DNA from: an uncultured Vampirovibrio sp.
GTDB lineage: Bacteria > Cyanobacteriota > Vampirovibrionia > Gastranaerophilales > Gastranaerophilaceae
Length of the DNA: 64,000 nucleotides
Direction: 5' to 3'
Assembly (NCBI GenBank): GCA_910584405.1
Contig: CAJUAL010000001.1
Coordinates: 248,001 to 312,000 of the forward strand
In this document: piece after piece, positions 18,154 through 26,902 of the stretch
Position numbering within the stretch: the stretch's first letter is position 1
Layout of the letters: every line of letters begins with the position of its first letter
Program-made: the position numbers and the translations under genes
Notes under the pieces: model-generated
Told to the model about the DNA's origin: nothing
The model's input: the letters and a program-made list of their open reading frames with translations, nothing else
Database searches by the model: none

Positions 18154-18882
18154 TTATCTTCTGTACTCTTCTTTTAGTAATGCAGAAGATGTTGAATGTG
18201 CCATATTTGCGCCGTAGAACATTTTATCAAGAGGTGAGTTTTTAATAACTTTAAATCTTGTTTTTCCTTCGACTAAATCCATAAGTTCATTTGCAATTGC
18301 ATCAGGAAGTTTGATTTCTTTTTTATACCAATTTTGATTAGTCTTTTTCTCTCTAACAATAGCACCAACAAATGCACCTTGTCCTGGAACTTCATGTAAT
18401 CTTATTTTATCCAACTGTGGCGGACATTCTTCTCCGGAACCTTGATACTTTGGTTGGTATCCATTTGGAACAAAATATACTTCTTTTACATATTTATTGC
18501 TGGCATCTCCGTTTTTAGTCGGATTTACCCAATACATTGTGTATTGAGTACCGTTTGATGAAAAGCTTTTTTTGTATTGAACAACTTCAGGTCTTACATA
18601 ACTTGAAGTTCTTTGAGTGGTTCTGTTTGTTGATTGTGGTTCAGGTGTTGCCATTGCAAGAAGTTCTGTTTGCGGATAATCAGCATCTTGATAATTTTCT
18701 GCTGCTGCACCTGCACTGTTTAGTAGTGACGGACTTAAAGTCATCATTACGATTACAGGAACTTTTACTAAATTACTTGCTCTTTTTGGTTGTTGTTTTG
18801 GTGAAGTTTCTGCTTCTCCGCCAAATGTTATGTTACTTCTATGTGTGTTGAATTTTACCCCGTTTACTGCACTTACTACCAT
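18154..18882 (-). CDS. Unknown protein with N-terminal ITFGG motif
   Basis: 242 aa. The start at 18882 is preferred over one 20 codons upstream because AAGGAG lies at the right distance. Near residue 18 is SNITFGG, similar to VTFNGQ in the protein at 48753; short (I/V)-(T/S)-F-x-G segments near the N terminus may be a lineage-specific feature. A hydrophobic stretch (VKVPVIVMMTLSPSLLNSAGAAA) at about residues 37-60 could be a late signal or membrane helix. The rest is polar with a Pro/Thr/Ser linker and a compact C-terminal part. Function unknown. Confidence 0.65.
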   Translation of the reverse strand: MVVSAVNGVKFNTHRSNITFGGEAETSPKQQPKRASNLVKVPVIVMMTLSPSLLNSAGAAAENYQDADYPQTELLAMATPEPQSTNRTTQRTSSYVRPEVVQYKKSFSSNGTQYTMYWVNPTKNGDASNKYVKEVYFVPNGYQPKYQGSGEECPPQLDKIRLHEVPGQGAFVGAIVREKKTNQNWYKKEIKLPDAIANELMDLVEGKTRFKVIKNSPLDKMFYGANMAHSTSSALLKEEYRR

Positions 18883-18912
18883 TTTTATTAACTCCTTTTT
18901 TGTATTAAATTT

Positions 18913-18934
18913 AAGGACTAACCCCTCAGTCCTT
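18913..18934 (-). promoter_or_regulatory. Stem-loop in the leader of the gene at 18882
   Basis: AAGGACT and AGTCCTT form a 7-bp stem with an 8-nt loop, about 30 nt before the start codon. There is no T run after it, so it is not an ordinary terminator; it could affect mRNA stability or translation. Confidence 0.35.
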
Positions 18935-19084
18935 GTTTTCACTAACTCTTGCTAAGATTATAGCAATCTTTTTGGGGTTTGTAAAGATTTGTAGAACTTT
19001 CTACTCCTTTATTCCCCCGATTTATGGTTTGAAAAAGTAAACATGAATTTTTTTGTCAGTTTAAATATTAAAGTTTAACATATC

Positions 19085-20233
19085 TTAATGCTTATCAATA
19101 TGTGATTCTATTCCTAAAGTTTTATTGTTATCTATATCCAGAATTTGTTTTATTATTGTGTGTGCCATAAGTAACAGATAAGGATTAATTTCTGTTGTTT
19201 GAGAGGAATTTATCATTGCACTTTGTTGAGGTTTTGGATTTTCTTTAATTTTGTTGTTTGTTTCAAAATTTAAGACTGAATTCATTGCGTAAAATTTTTG
19301 TTCTTTTTCTATACGCAGTTTAATTTCGTGTTTTGGAAAATTTTCGCTGCATTCGATTTGAACTTGTACGGAATTTGAGGTTTCAAGTGTCAGTGTAACA
19401 TTTACGGCGCCAAAGTTAAGTGTTGAAATCGTTATTGTTAAAATACTGTCGCTATCTTCTGATTCGTCGTTTTTGTTTTGGATTTCCAGATCAAAACCTA
19501 CTCCGTCTTCCAGAGGAAGCCATGGAAGATATAGCATTAAAAGAAGTTTTAATGTTTTTTGCGGGTTGTTTTCTGAGGCGATTGAGATACTTGCGTTTAT
19601 AAGCTTTGCCATTTCTTTCATTTGAGAAAGATCGGTTATTCCCGATTTTGAGGCTTCTGTCATTGACATAATCAGTTTTGTTATTGCATCTTTACCGTTT
19701 TTCTGGAATAGCAGTGCTATTTCGTTTAGGTTAATCATTCCGCCTGAAAGAATTTCGAGGTTTTTAAGTGATGATTGCATTTGGCTTGCCAGTTGAATAT
19801 TAACCATTTCTTTAGCTGTTGAGGTGCTTAATCCTTGCAGTTGGGCAAGGATTTGTGCTTGAAGCTGAGATAGTGAATTACGTTGGGCTGCAAGCTGTTT
19901 TGCAAACATCTGGTTAAATTGAGATTGTGTCATTCCGCGTTGGAGCATATAGATAAACTCATTAACGTTTTTGGGAAATCCAAGAACTTCTTTAGCGTAA
20001 ATTGACCTGTCCATACTTTGCAGTGCATTTAGTTGAAGGTTCTGAGCAGATATTTGGGCTGTTTGCGTTACTTGTGTCGGGGTTTGTGTAACAGGTATGT
20101 CGGCTGATTTTACAGGAAGTTGTGTTTGAGGTTGAGGCGCATTAGTATTAAACGTACCTTTTGCACTAAAGGTCTGTTGTTGGAAATTCTTGTTAAAATT
20201 GTTCAGAAACCTGTTTATATCTAAGCCTGACAT
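19085..20233 (-). CDS. Unknown 382-aa protein, weakly FliK-like C-terminal part
   Basis: The N-terminal 70 residues are Gln/Thr/Pro rich and probably disordered. Residues about 75-230 are helical with many Gln and Leu. Around residues 275-330 a beta-type stretch (TISTLNFGAVNVTLTLE, then VQVQIECSENF) resembles the LxxLGxVxVxL pattern of flagellar hook-length proteins of the FliK type. No flagellar gene lies nearby, so I treat this as a weak resemblance. No signal peptide. Confidence 0.6.
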   Translation of the reverse strand: MSGLDINRFLNNFNKNFQQQTFSAKGTFNTNAPQPQTQLPVKSADIPVTQTPTQVTQTAQISAQNLQLNALQSMDRSIYAKEVLGFPKNVNEFIYMLQRGMTQSQFNQMFAKQLAAQRNSLSQLQAQILAQLQGLSTSTAKEMVNIQLASQMQSSLKNLEILSGGMINLNEIALLFQKNGKDAITKLIMSMTEASKSGITDLSQMKEMAKLINASISIASENNPQKTLKLLLMLYLPWLPLEDGVGFDLEIQNKNDESEDSDSILTITISTLNFGAVNVTLTLETSNSVQVQIECSENFPKHEIKLRIEKEQKFYAMNSVLNFETNNKIKENPKPQQSAMINSSQTTEINPYLLLMAHTIIKQILDIDNNKTLGIESHIDKH

Positions 20234-20265
20234 ATAACTAATTTAACTGATTTTTGGGAAAAAGT

Positions 20266-21258
20266 CTACATTGCTTCTATCGGCATATATGATTGAGGAT
20301 AGCTGTAGTCTTCCAAAAATCCAAGATTTTTATATAGTCTTAGCGCTTGAAGGTTGTTTGTTTCTGTTGTTGTGTTAATTTCTGCAATAGGAGTTGCGTA
20401 AAGCTTAATGGTTTTCATAATGTAGTCCATTGAATGTTTAAGCATTATTGTTGATAAGCCTTTCCCCTGATGTTCTTCTTTTATACCTACAAGCGGGATG
20501 TTTACGATTGTTCCGCCGGTAAGGTTCATAAATGCAAAACCTACAGGTTGGCCTTTGTATAACAGAACACTTGTTGAATTTGGCATAAATTCTGCGTATA
20601 CATCTTTTACAATTTTTGTAATAATATCTCTTGTGCCTTCGCGTGTTGTGAATCTCGGGTCAAACAAGGCGTCTGAACTATCTTTAAACGATTCGTTTAT
20701 AACTTCTATCGCGTCTTCAAAATAGCTGTCATTCCAGTGGGTAACTTCGTAATCTTCAGGAAGCTTAACAACTCTTGCTCTGTCAAAGATTTCTTTTGAT
20801 GCGGTGCTGTCAAATTTGTATCTTAAAACCTCAATTCCGACAAATTTGAATCCCAGTTTAGCAATGACACTTATTAGTGATTTTTGGTTGCCGAGCATCG
20901 GGTAGCATACGATTTTTTCGCGTCTTAGCGGTTTTGTTACGTCAAGGAATTTTGTTAATAACTCTTTTGCGTGTTCTGAAAGATTAGTTGTATCTTTACT
21001 GTGAATTATATTTAATTCGATAGCTTCCGAGATTGCTGTTGTGTAAACTAAAAATGCGACAGGTGATTCGTTTTCATCATAAAGTACAATGCATTTTATT
21101 AAATCTTTATCGATAGCTTCCAAGAATCCGTCATATTCAAGCGGTTCAAGTTCAAAGTTATATTCGCCGGCGGCCTTGGAGCGAAAATCTTCGTATAGAT
21201 TTTCTAACGCTTCATAGTCGTGTGAAGTTAAAATTCGTGCATTGTACATCTTTTTCAT
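20266..21258 (-). CDS. GNAT-type acetyltransferase, probable tandem domains
   Basis: 330 aa. The C-terminal half is a recognisable GNAT domain: strand VNIPLVGIKEEHQGKGLSTIML gives the V-x-x-x-x-QGKG acetyl-CoA loop, and NNLQALRLYKNLGF is the motif B helix. The N-terminal half has the same overall strand-helix layout without a clear Q/R-x-x-G-x-G/A loop, suggesting a degenerate first GNAT domain. The substrate is unknown. It starts five nt after ribBA ends and is likely in the riboflavin operon. Confidence 0.75.
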   Translation of the reverse strand: MKKMYNARILTSHDYEALENLYEDFRSKAAGEYNFELEPLEYDGFLEAIDKDLIKCIVLYDENESPVAFLVYTTAISEAIELNIIHSKDTTNLSEHAKELLTKFLDVTKPLRREKIVCYPMLGNQKSLISVIAKLGFKFVGIEVLRYKFDSTASKEIFDRARVVKLPEDYEVTHWNDSYFEDAIEVINESFKDSSDALFDPRFTTREGTRDIITKIVKDVYAEFMPNSTSVLLYKGQPVGFAFMNLTGGTIVNIPLVGIKEEHQGKGLSTIMLKHSMDYIMKTIKLYATPIAEINTTTETNNLQALRLYKNLGFLEDYSYPQSYMPIEAM

Positions 21259-21263
21259 ACTCC

Positions 21264-22478
21264 TTATAAATAGTGGTGCATTTTTTCTTTTTTAGTATCT
21301 ATGTATCGCTGATTATAAGGTGTAATTTCAGAATTAACCTTTATAATATCATTTACTTTTAGTCCGTAACCTTCCAAACCTATAATTTTTTTAGGGTTGT
21401 TTGTTATCAAATTAAAACTTGTATAACCTAAATCAACAAGGATTTGAGCGCCTGTTCCGTAATCGCGCAGGTCGGATTTAAATCCTAGTGAAAGATTTGC
21501 TTCAATAGTGTCCTGACCTTCTTCTTGGAGTTTGTAGGCTTTTATTTTGTTACATAAACCTATTCCTCTTCCTTCATGGTCGGTTAAGTATACAACTGCG
21601 CCTTTCCCGTAGTCATTTATATATTTTAAGGCGTTATGAAGCTGTGAATTACAGTCGCATTTCAGGCTGTGGAAAACATCTCCTGTCAGGCACATACTGT
21701 GAACTCTAACGGCAGGAATCTTATCTGAGCCGTCGTCTTTGACCAGTGCAACATGTTCTGTTCCGTTGATTTGGTTTTTGTATGCATAAAGTTTAAATTC
21801 TCCGTATGGGGTCGGAAGATTTGTTTCAGCTTCACGAGTTACAAGTTTTTCTGATTTTAGGCGGTATGCGATAAGTTCTGCTACAGAAATGAATTTCATA
21901 CCGTGTTTATCTGCAAATTCTCTTAAATAATCTCTTCTTGCCATGTGTCCGTCAGGTGCCATAACTTCACACATTACACCTGCTGCGCGGTGATTACAAA
22001 TTTTTGCAAGATCGACAACCGCTTCTGTGTGTCCTGTGCGTTCTAATACTCCGCCTTTTCTTGCAACACAAGGGAATAAGTGTCCCGGGCGTCTTAAGTC
22101 TGATGGTACAGCGTCGTGTGCTATTGCAACCTCAACGGTTTTTGCTCTGTCATAAGCTGAAATTCCTGTTGTTACTCCGTATTTTTCATCGGCGTCAATA
22201 CTGATTGTGAACGCGGTTTTCATACCTTCCGTGTTTTGTTCTACCATTTGCGGTAAGTCAAGCTGTTTTGCTATCTCATCAGAAATTGCAAGACAAATTA
22301 ATCCTTTTACTTCTGAAGCCAGAAAATTAATTGCTTCAGGGGTAACTTTTTCGGCTGAAATTATTACATCCCCTTCGTTTTCTCTGTCTTCATCATCTGC
22401 TACTATTATTGGTTTGCCTGCTTTAAAATCTATCAAAGCTTCTTCTATACTGTCAAATTTGAATTTTTTATCTTCCAT
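21264..22478 (-). CDS. ribBA: Bifunctional DHBP synthase/GTP cyclohydrolase II
   Basis: 404-aa fusion providing both entry steps of riboflavin synthesis. The DHBP synthase half (about residues 1-200) has DDEDRENEGDVI, the HLFPCVARKGGVLERTGHTEA region and EVMAPDGHMAR. The GTP cyclohydrolase II half (about 205-404) has the zinc Cys cluster in VHSMCLTGDVFHSLKCDC and the DHEGRGIGL loop. Its start overlaps the end of ribE by one base. No FMN riboswitch was seen upstream of the operon. Confidence 0.95.
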   Translation of the reverse strand: MEDKKFKFDSIEEALIDFKAGKPIIVADDEDRENEGDVIISAEKVTPEAINFLASEVKGLICLAISDEIAKQLDLPQMVEQNTEGMKTAFTISIDADEKYGVTTGISAYDRAKTVEVAIAHDAVPSDLRRPGHLFPCVARKGGVLERTGHTEAVVDLAKICNHRAAGVMCEVMAPDGHMARRDYLREFADKHGMKFISVAELIAYRLKSEKLVTREAETNLPTPYGEFKLYAYKNQINGTEHVALVKDDGSDKIPAVRVHSMCLTGDVFHSLKCDCNSQLHNALKYINDYGKGAVVYLTDHEGRGIGLCNKIKAYKLQEEGQDTIEANLSLGFKSDLRDYGTGAQILVDLGYTSFNLITNNPKKIIGLEGYGLKVNDIIKVNSEITPYNQRYIDTKKEKMHHYL

Positions 22479-23122
22479 TATACAAATCCGTTTTCTTGTA
22501 AAAATTCCATACTTATGTTGTTGTTAATATTATCTTTCGCGGATAAAATTTTTTCAACATATTTTCCTAAAATATCTGTTTCTATGTTTACATAATCCCC
22601 TGATTTTAGTTCGGAAAGGTTTGTGTTGTTATATGTGTGCGGGATTATTGCAAGTTTTATTTTGTTATCTGTAATCTTCGCAACTGTTAAACTTATTCCG
22701 TTTATTGTGATTGAGCCTTTTTGAACTACGTATTTTGTTTGGCTTGTCGGAATTTCAAACTCTAAATTATAAAAATCCGAGTGTTTTTGAATATTTAATA
22801 ATTTTCCTTGACTGTCGACGTGTCCTGAAACTATATGTCCGCCAAGTCGGGAGCTTAATGTTAATGCTCTTTCAAGGTTAACTTTTTCTCCTGATTGCAG
22901 ACTGCTTAAGTTTGTTACGGATAAGGTTTCGTTGCTGATTTGAACTGTAAAAGAATTTGGCTGAATATCTACTACTGTTTGGCAAACTCCATTAATTGCG
23001 ATACTGTCACCTAATTTTGTGCCTGTTAAAACTTTATCGCATTGAACTTGCAAAACTGCATTGTCAGATGATTTTGAAAAGTTTTTGACTATTCCGATTT
23101 CTTCTACAATTCCTGTGAACAT
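22478..23122 (-). CDS. ribE: Riboflavin synthase (alpha subunit)
   Basis: 214 aa with the two homologous lumazine-binding barrels of riboflavin synthase. It starts MFTGIVEEIG; the first barrel has SIAINGVCQTV and the second has GSITINGISLTV. It dismutates 6,7-dimethyl-8-ribityllumazine to riboflavin. It overlaps ribBA, which is next in the operon; the lumazine synthase and RibD genes are not in this window. Confidence 0.94.
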   Translation of the reverse strand: MFTGIVEEIGIVKNFSKSSDNAVLQVQCDKVLTGTKLGDSIAINGVCQTVVDIQPNSFTVQISNETLSVTNLSSLQSGEKVNLERALTLSSRLGGHIVSGHVDSQGKLLNIQKHSDFYNLEFEIPTSQTKYVVQKGSITINGISLTVAKITDNKIKLAIIPHTYNNTNLSELKSGDYVNIETDILGKYVEKILSAKDNINNNISMEFLQENGFV

Positions 23123-23166
23123 AAATTTAGTTTAGCATATAAATATATAAATGTCACACAGACCAA

Positions 23167-23199
23167 CATTGATAGACTCCGGATCAAGTCCGGAGTGAC
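23167..23199. repeat. Dispersed repeat (copy 2)
   Basis: CATTGATAGA is followed by a hairpin with arms ACTCCGGA/TCCGGAGT. This matches the second half of the copy at 13521-13552 and the inverse of 56630-56662, with compensating changes in the hairpin arms. It lies between the PBP stop and the ribE start. Confidence 0.8.
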
Positions 23200-23202
23200 T
23201 TA

Positions 23203-25359
23203 CTATCTTAAACCTTCAGGAACAGCCATTGGTATTGGCGCAAATTTGTCAGCTCCTCCTGCTGCGGGTTTTGGTGCAGTTTTTGGAGTTGGAGCACTTT
23301 GTGCTGTTGGAGCTTTGTTCTGTTCTGTTGTTTGTTCTGACGGTTTTGTTTCTTGAGTTTGAGTGTTATCTTCTTTTGGCGTTTCACCTTCTGTCGTAAC
23401 TTCTTTACCTTCATTTGCAGGGTTTTCGTCATCTCCTATGACTTTTACTTCTCCGCCGTGGTAGTTTGCAAGCTCAACAGGCGGGTAATTAAATTCTGTC
23501 ATTGTTGAATTTTTTGTTGCAACAGTCATAACATCTTTCCAAATTTTTGCAGGAACAGTACCACCGTAAAGTCCGTTGATACGTTTGTTGTTGTCATCTC
23601 CAACCCAGACACCTGTTACGATTTCAGGAGTGTAGCCAACAAAATAAGCATCTTTATATTCATCTGTCGTACCTGTTTTACCTGCAGCAGGTTTTCCGAT
23701 GTTTGCGGCTGTACCTGTACCTGACTGGATTACGGTTCTGAGCATTGCGGTCATTTCTGCAGCGGTTTTTAAGCTTAATTGGTGTGTGGTTTTGGTTTTA
23801 CCTGCTCTATATAAAACTCTTCCGCGAGAATCTTCAATTCTTTCGATTGCGTAAGGCTGAACTACATATCCGCCGTTTGCAAATGCACCGTAAGCTCTTA
23901 CAAATTCAAACATTTTAACACCGTTTGAACCAAGAGAAATTGTATAATCGTATTCAAGCGGAGTTGAGATTCCAAGAACTCTTGCAAGTTGGATAACCGA
24001 ACGGATTCCGACTTCTTGAATTATTCTTGCAGCGCAAACATTTGATGATATCATTAAAGCTTTATATACAGGAATTTTTCCTCTGTATTTAGGGCTTGCG
24101 TTGTGCGGGGACCAATTTCCGATAGTAATCGGGCTGTCGTCTACCAAATCGTTTGGCGAAATACCTTTTTCCATAGCTGCAGCATAAACTATCGGTTTAA
24201 ATGCAGATCCGGGCGGTCTGATTGATTGAACCCTGTCATATTGGCTTTCTGCGTAATTTTTACCGCCTGCATAAACAAGTATTCTTCCGTCAATTGCGTT
24301 AAATGAAAATACTGCTGCTTGTTGAGATTTGTTTGTTAATCCCCACGCTCTCATGTTTTTTAATATTGATTCATTTGCCGCATCTTGAGCTTTTGAATCA
24401 AGTGTTGTTATAACTTTATAACCGCCTTGAATTATGTCAGTTTCTTCAAAGCCTAAGTTGTGTAATTCTTTTAATACATAATCGCTAAAGTAAGGAGCTT
24501 TGTTTGTTGTGTAAATCTGAGGAACAGAACTCAATTTTACATCAGCTTCAACAGCTTTGTCGTATTCTTCTTTAGTTATGTATTTCATCGTAAGCATACG
24601 TTTTAGAACCTGATTACGACGTCTTATGGCTAAATCTTTGTTGTTATAAGGGTTGTAAACAGACGGTGCCTGTGGTAATCCTGCAATAAGTGCAAGTTCA
24701 GGTAATGTAAGCTGGTTTAATTTTTTATTAAAATAAATTTTAGAAGCTGCGGAAACTCCGTAAGCACCTGCTCCTAAGTAAACATTATTTAAATACATTT
24801 CAAGAATTTGGTCTTTAGTAATTGTTTTTTCAATTCTTGCAGCAACTTCTATTTCTTTAATTTTTCTTGTCAAAGTTCTTTCGTTAGATAGGAATAAAAT
24901 CCTTGCAAGCTGCTGGGTAAGAGTACTTGCCCCTTGAACAGCTTGACGGGCTATTACGTTTTGGATTGATGAACGTACAATTCCGAAAAGGTCATATCCG
25001 CCGTGTTTATAGAAGTTTTTGTCTTCTGTTGCGATAAGTGCTTTTTTTAATTCTTCCGGAACATCTTTTAACTCAACCTTATCGTAAGTGAAGGCGGTAA
25101 AGGTTTTGATTACTTCGCCGTCCGCAGAATAAAATTGAGTAACAATATTTGGTCTGAAATCTTCCAAGTGTTCAATTGGCGGAAGGGATGATAAATACAG
25201 GTTGAACGCAACAAAACCTGCCAGTAAAAGCGCGGTTGAGGTTAGAATAAACAGTTTTAAATTTGTAAAAAATTTGTTTTCTTTTCGTTTAGAAATATTT
25301 TCGCGTGCAATATCTTTAGATGCTCTGCGTCTTTTATATTTTTCGTAAGAACTTGACAT
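23203..25359 (-). CDS. Class A penicillin-binding protein (PBP1A type)
   Basis: 718-aa bifunctional peptidoglycan synthase. A short basic cytoplasmic part and one membrane helix (about residues 33-56) precede the GT51 glycosyltransferase domain, marked by ATEDKNFYKHGG, GASTLTQQLARI and KIKEIEVAARIEK. The transpeptidase domain has the SxxK serine in PGSAFK near residue 385, SSN near 435 and AGKTGT near 560. The last 70 residues are a Pro/Thr/Gln/Ala-rich tail. A TATAAT and a GGGAG ribosome site are seen upstream. It is transcribed away from the XRE gene at 25550. Confidence 0.94.
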   Translation of the reverse strand: MSSSYEKYKRRRASKDIARENISKRKENKFFTNLKLFILTSTALLLAGFVAFNLYLSSLPPIEHLEDFRPNIVTQFYSADGEVIKTFTAFTYDKVELKDVPEELKKALIATEDKNFYKHGGYDLFGIVRSSIQNVIARQAVQGASTLTQQLARILFLSNERTLTRKIKEIEVAARIEKTITKDQILEMYLNNVYLGAGAYGVSAASKIYFNKKLNQLTLPELALIAGLPQAPSVYNPYNNKDLAIRRRNQVLKRMLTMKYITKEEYDKAVEADVKLSSVPQIYTTNKAPYFSDYVLKELHNLGFEETDIIQGGYKVITTLDSKAQDAANESILKNMRAWGLTNKSQQAAVFSFNAIDGRILVYAGGKNYAESQYDRVQSIRPPGSAFKPIVYAAAMEKGISPNDLVDDSPITIGNWSPHNASPKYRGKIPVYKALMISSNVCAARIIQEVGIRSVIQLARVLGISTPLEYDYTISLGSNGVKMFEFVRAYGAFANGGYVVQPYAIERIEDSRGRVLYRAGKTKTTHQLSLKTAAEMTAMLRTVIQSGTGTAANIGKPAAGKTGTTDEYKDAYFVGYTPEIVTGVWVGDDNNKRINGLYGGTVPAKIWKDVMTVATKNSTMTEFNYPPVELANYHGGEVKVIGDDENPANEGKEVTTEGETPKEDNTQTQETKPSEQTTEQNKAPTAQSAPTPKTAPKPAAGGADKFAPIPMAVPEGLR

Positions 25360-25497
25360 AATTAATTTATCTCCCTATTAAACCATTATATTATATCACG
25401 TTAAAATATATGGCAAGGGGGGTAGTTGGGGATTTTTCTCTTTTTTAAATTGTGAAGATGTTATATGCAAGATACTATAGTTAATGAAATTTTATAG

Positions 25498-25539
25498 TAC
25501 TGGATAAAGTCCAGTAACGTTATGTTGCTATATCCAGTA
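25498..25539. promoter_or_regulatory. Three half-site operator upstream of an XRE gene
   Basis: TACTGGA (25498-25504) and TCCAGTA (25510-25516) form an inverted repeat with a 5-nt spacer. A third TCCAGTA (25533-25539) overlaps the first bases of the -10 box TAAAAT (25538-25543) of the XRE gene. This layout suits autorepression; binding is inferred. Confidence 0.6.
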
Positions 25540-25543
25540 AAAT
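25538..25543 (+). promoter_or_regulatory. -10 box 6 nt before the XRE gene at 25550
   Basis: TAAAAT ends six nt before the ATG, with no ribosome site between, suggesting a leaderless transcript. Confidence 0.5.
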
Positions 25544-25549
25544 TGTCTA

Positions 25550-25783
25550 ATGACGGAAGCTGAATTTTATATAAATTTAGGAAAAAGATTAAAACTTTTA
25601 CGCGAAAAATCGCATTATACGCAGGAAAAGCTCGCAGAAAAATGCGGAATAAGTCTGGATTATCTCGGGAAAATCGAAGTTAATATTAATAAACCAGGGT
25701 TAAAGACTTTATTGAAATTGTCAAGCGCTCTTGATATTTCAATGAGCGACCTGCTTAATTTTGATGAACAGACTTCCTTGTAA
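25550..25783 (+). CDS. XRE-family helix-turn-helix regulator
   Basis: 77 aa, a complete Cro/C1-type HTH: LGKRLKLLREKSHYTQEKLAEKCGISLDYLGKIEVNINKPGLKTLLKLSSALDISMSDLL covers residues 10-70. Unlike the three other XRE genes here it does not face a prepilin gene; the divergent neighbour is the class A PBP, 190 nt away. Its own promoter region carries three copies of a TCCAGTA half-site, so it is probably autoregulated. Confidence 0.87.
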   Translation: MTEAEFYINLGKRLKLLREKSHYTQEKLAEKCGISLDYLGKIEVNINKPGLKTLLKLSSALDISMSDLLNFDEQTSL

Positions 25784-25840
25784 ATCAAGGTAAATGCCGT
25801 TACTTAAGGTAATCGATACCGTTAAATCCTATTTTAGGGT

Positions 25841-26899
25841 TTAACGGTCGGCATAGTTTCTTTTTAATTCATTTAAATTATCACCGCCGTATTTAAGTAA
25901 AATTTCATCAGCCAGAATCCATGCAATACGAGCTTCTGCGACAATAGAACAGGCTTCGACCGCACAAACGTCTGAGCGTTCAAAGTGGGCTTCTGTTTCT
26001 TTCATGGTTTCTGAATCCACGGTTTTTAACGGTGTTCTCATTGTCGGGATAGGTTTCATTACACCTGTTACGATTATATCTTCACCGTTAGACATTCCGC
26101 CTTCTATGCCGCCTGCGTGGTTTGTTTTTCTTATGATTTCACCGTTTTCTATAAACATTTCATCATGGTACTCGCTGCCGCTTTTGCCTGTCGGGTTTAA
26201 TCCTATTTCGACCGCCTTTACGGCAGGGATACTCATTACGGCTTGGGCAATTTTTCCGTCAAGTTTTCTGTCCCAGTGTACGTAAGACCCGAGTCCTACA
26301 GGTAAGTTCGTATAGGTTACTACAAATCTTCCTCCGATTGTGTCGCCTTTTCCGCGCATTATGTCAACTTCGTCTTCAAAATCAGCGGGACAGCAGGCTG
26401 AACCGATTTGGGTAACTTTTGAGGAACCTGTTATTCCGAGTTCTTTTAACAGCAATTTTGCAATTGCGCCGACTGCAGTTTCTATTGCGGTTTTTCTGGC
26501 ACTTGAGCGTTCTAATACGTTGCGTAAATCTTTATGGGCGTATTTTATGCTTCCTGCGTAATCCGCGTGTCCGGGACGGAAGGTTGAAAATGATTTTTCA
26601 TCAGTAATATCTTCAGGGGCTACGCTCATAATTTTTTTCCAGGATTCAAAATCTCTGTTTTTTATAACAAGAGTAATCGGTGAACCTATTGTTTTTCCAA
26701 ACCTTACACCTGATGTTATTTCAACTGTGTCGGTTTCTATTTTCATTCGTTCGCCTCTGCCGTAACCTTGTTGACGACGTTTTAATTCATTATTAATAAA
26801 ATCCGTGTCAATGGTTATTCCTGAGGGCATTCCTTCGATTATTGCCGTTAAGCATTGCCCGTGGCTTTCTCCTGCTGTTAAAAATCTGAATTTGTTCAT
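25841..26899 (-). CDS. aroC: Chorismate synthase
   Basis: 352 aa; converts EPSP to chorismate with reduced FMN, the last step of the shikimate pathway. Family signatures are present: GESHGQCLTAIIEGMPSG at the N terminus, GRGERMKIE, TFRPGHADYAGSIKY near residue 108, RSSARKTAIE, and GGIEGGMSNGEDI. Length is typical. A secreted protein gene ends three nt upstream and is probably in the same transcript. A hairpin (25818-25826 with 25840-25848) overlaps its 3' end but lacks a T run. Confidence 0.96.
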   Translation of the reverse strand: MNKFRFLTAGESHGQCLTAIIEGMPSGITIDTDFINNELKRRQQGYGRGERMKIETDTVEITSGVRFGKTIGSPITLVIKNRDFESWKKIMSVAPEDITDEKSFSTFRPGHADYAGSIKYAHKDLRNVLERSSARKTAIETAVGAIAKLLLKELGITGSSKVTQIGSACCPADFEDEVDIMRGKGDTIGGRFVVTYTNLPVGLGSYVHWDRKLDGKIAQAVMSIPAVKAVEIGLNPTGKSGSEYHDEMFIENGEIIRKTNHAGGIEGGMSNGEDIIVTGVMKPIPTMRTPLKTVDSETMKETEAHFERSDVCAVEACSIVAEARIAWILADEILLKYGGDNLNELKRNYADR

Positions 26900-26902
26900 T
26901 TT

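Noticed and set aside
23123..23166. FMN riboswitch before the riboflavin genes
   Set aside because: The leader of ribE is short and occupied by a dispersed repeat; none of the conserved FMN aptamer words are present.
23208..23432. Lys/Gln-rich 74-codon minus-strand ORF inside the PBP gene
   Set aside because: It is the same-strand out-of-frame reading of the Pro/Thr/Gln-rich PBP tail, a low-complexity artefact.
25818..25848. Terminator after aroC
   Set aside because: A 9-bp stem exists but overlaps the aroC coding end and has no T run in the direction of transcription, so it is not listed as a terminator.
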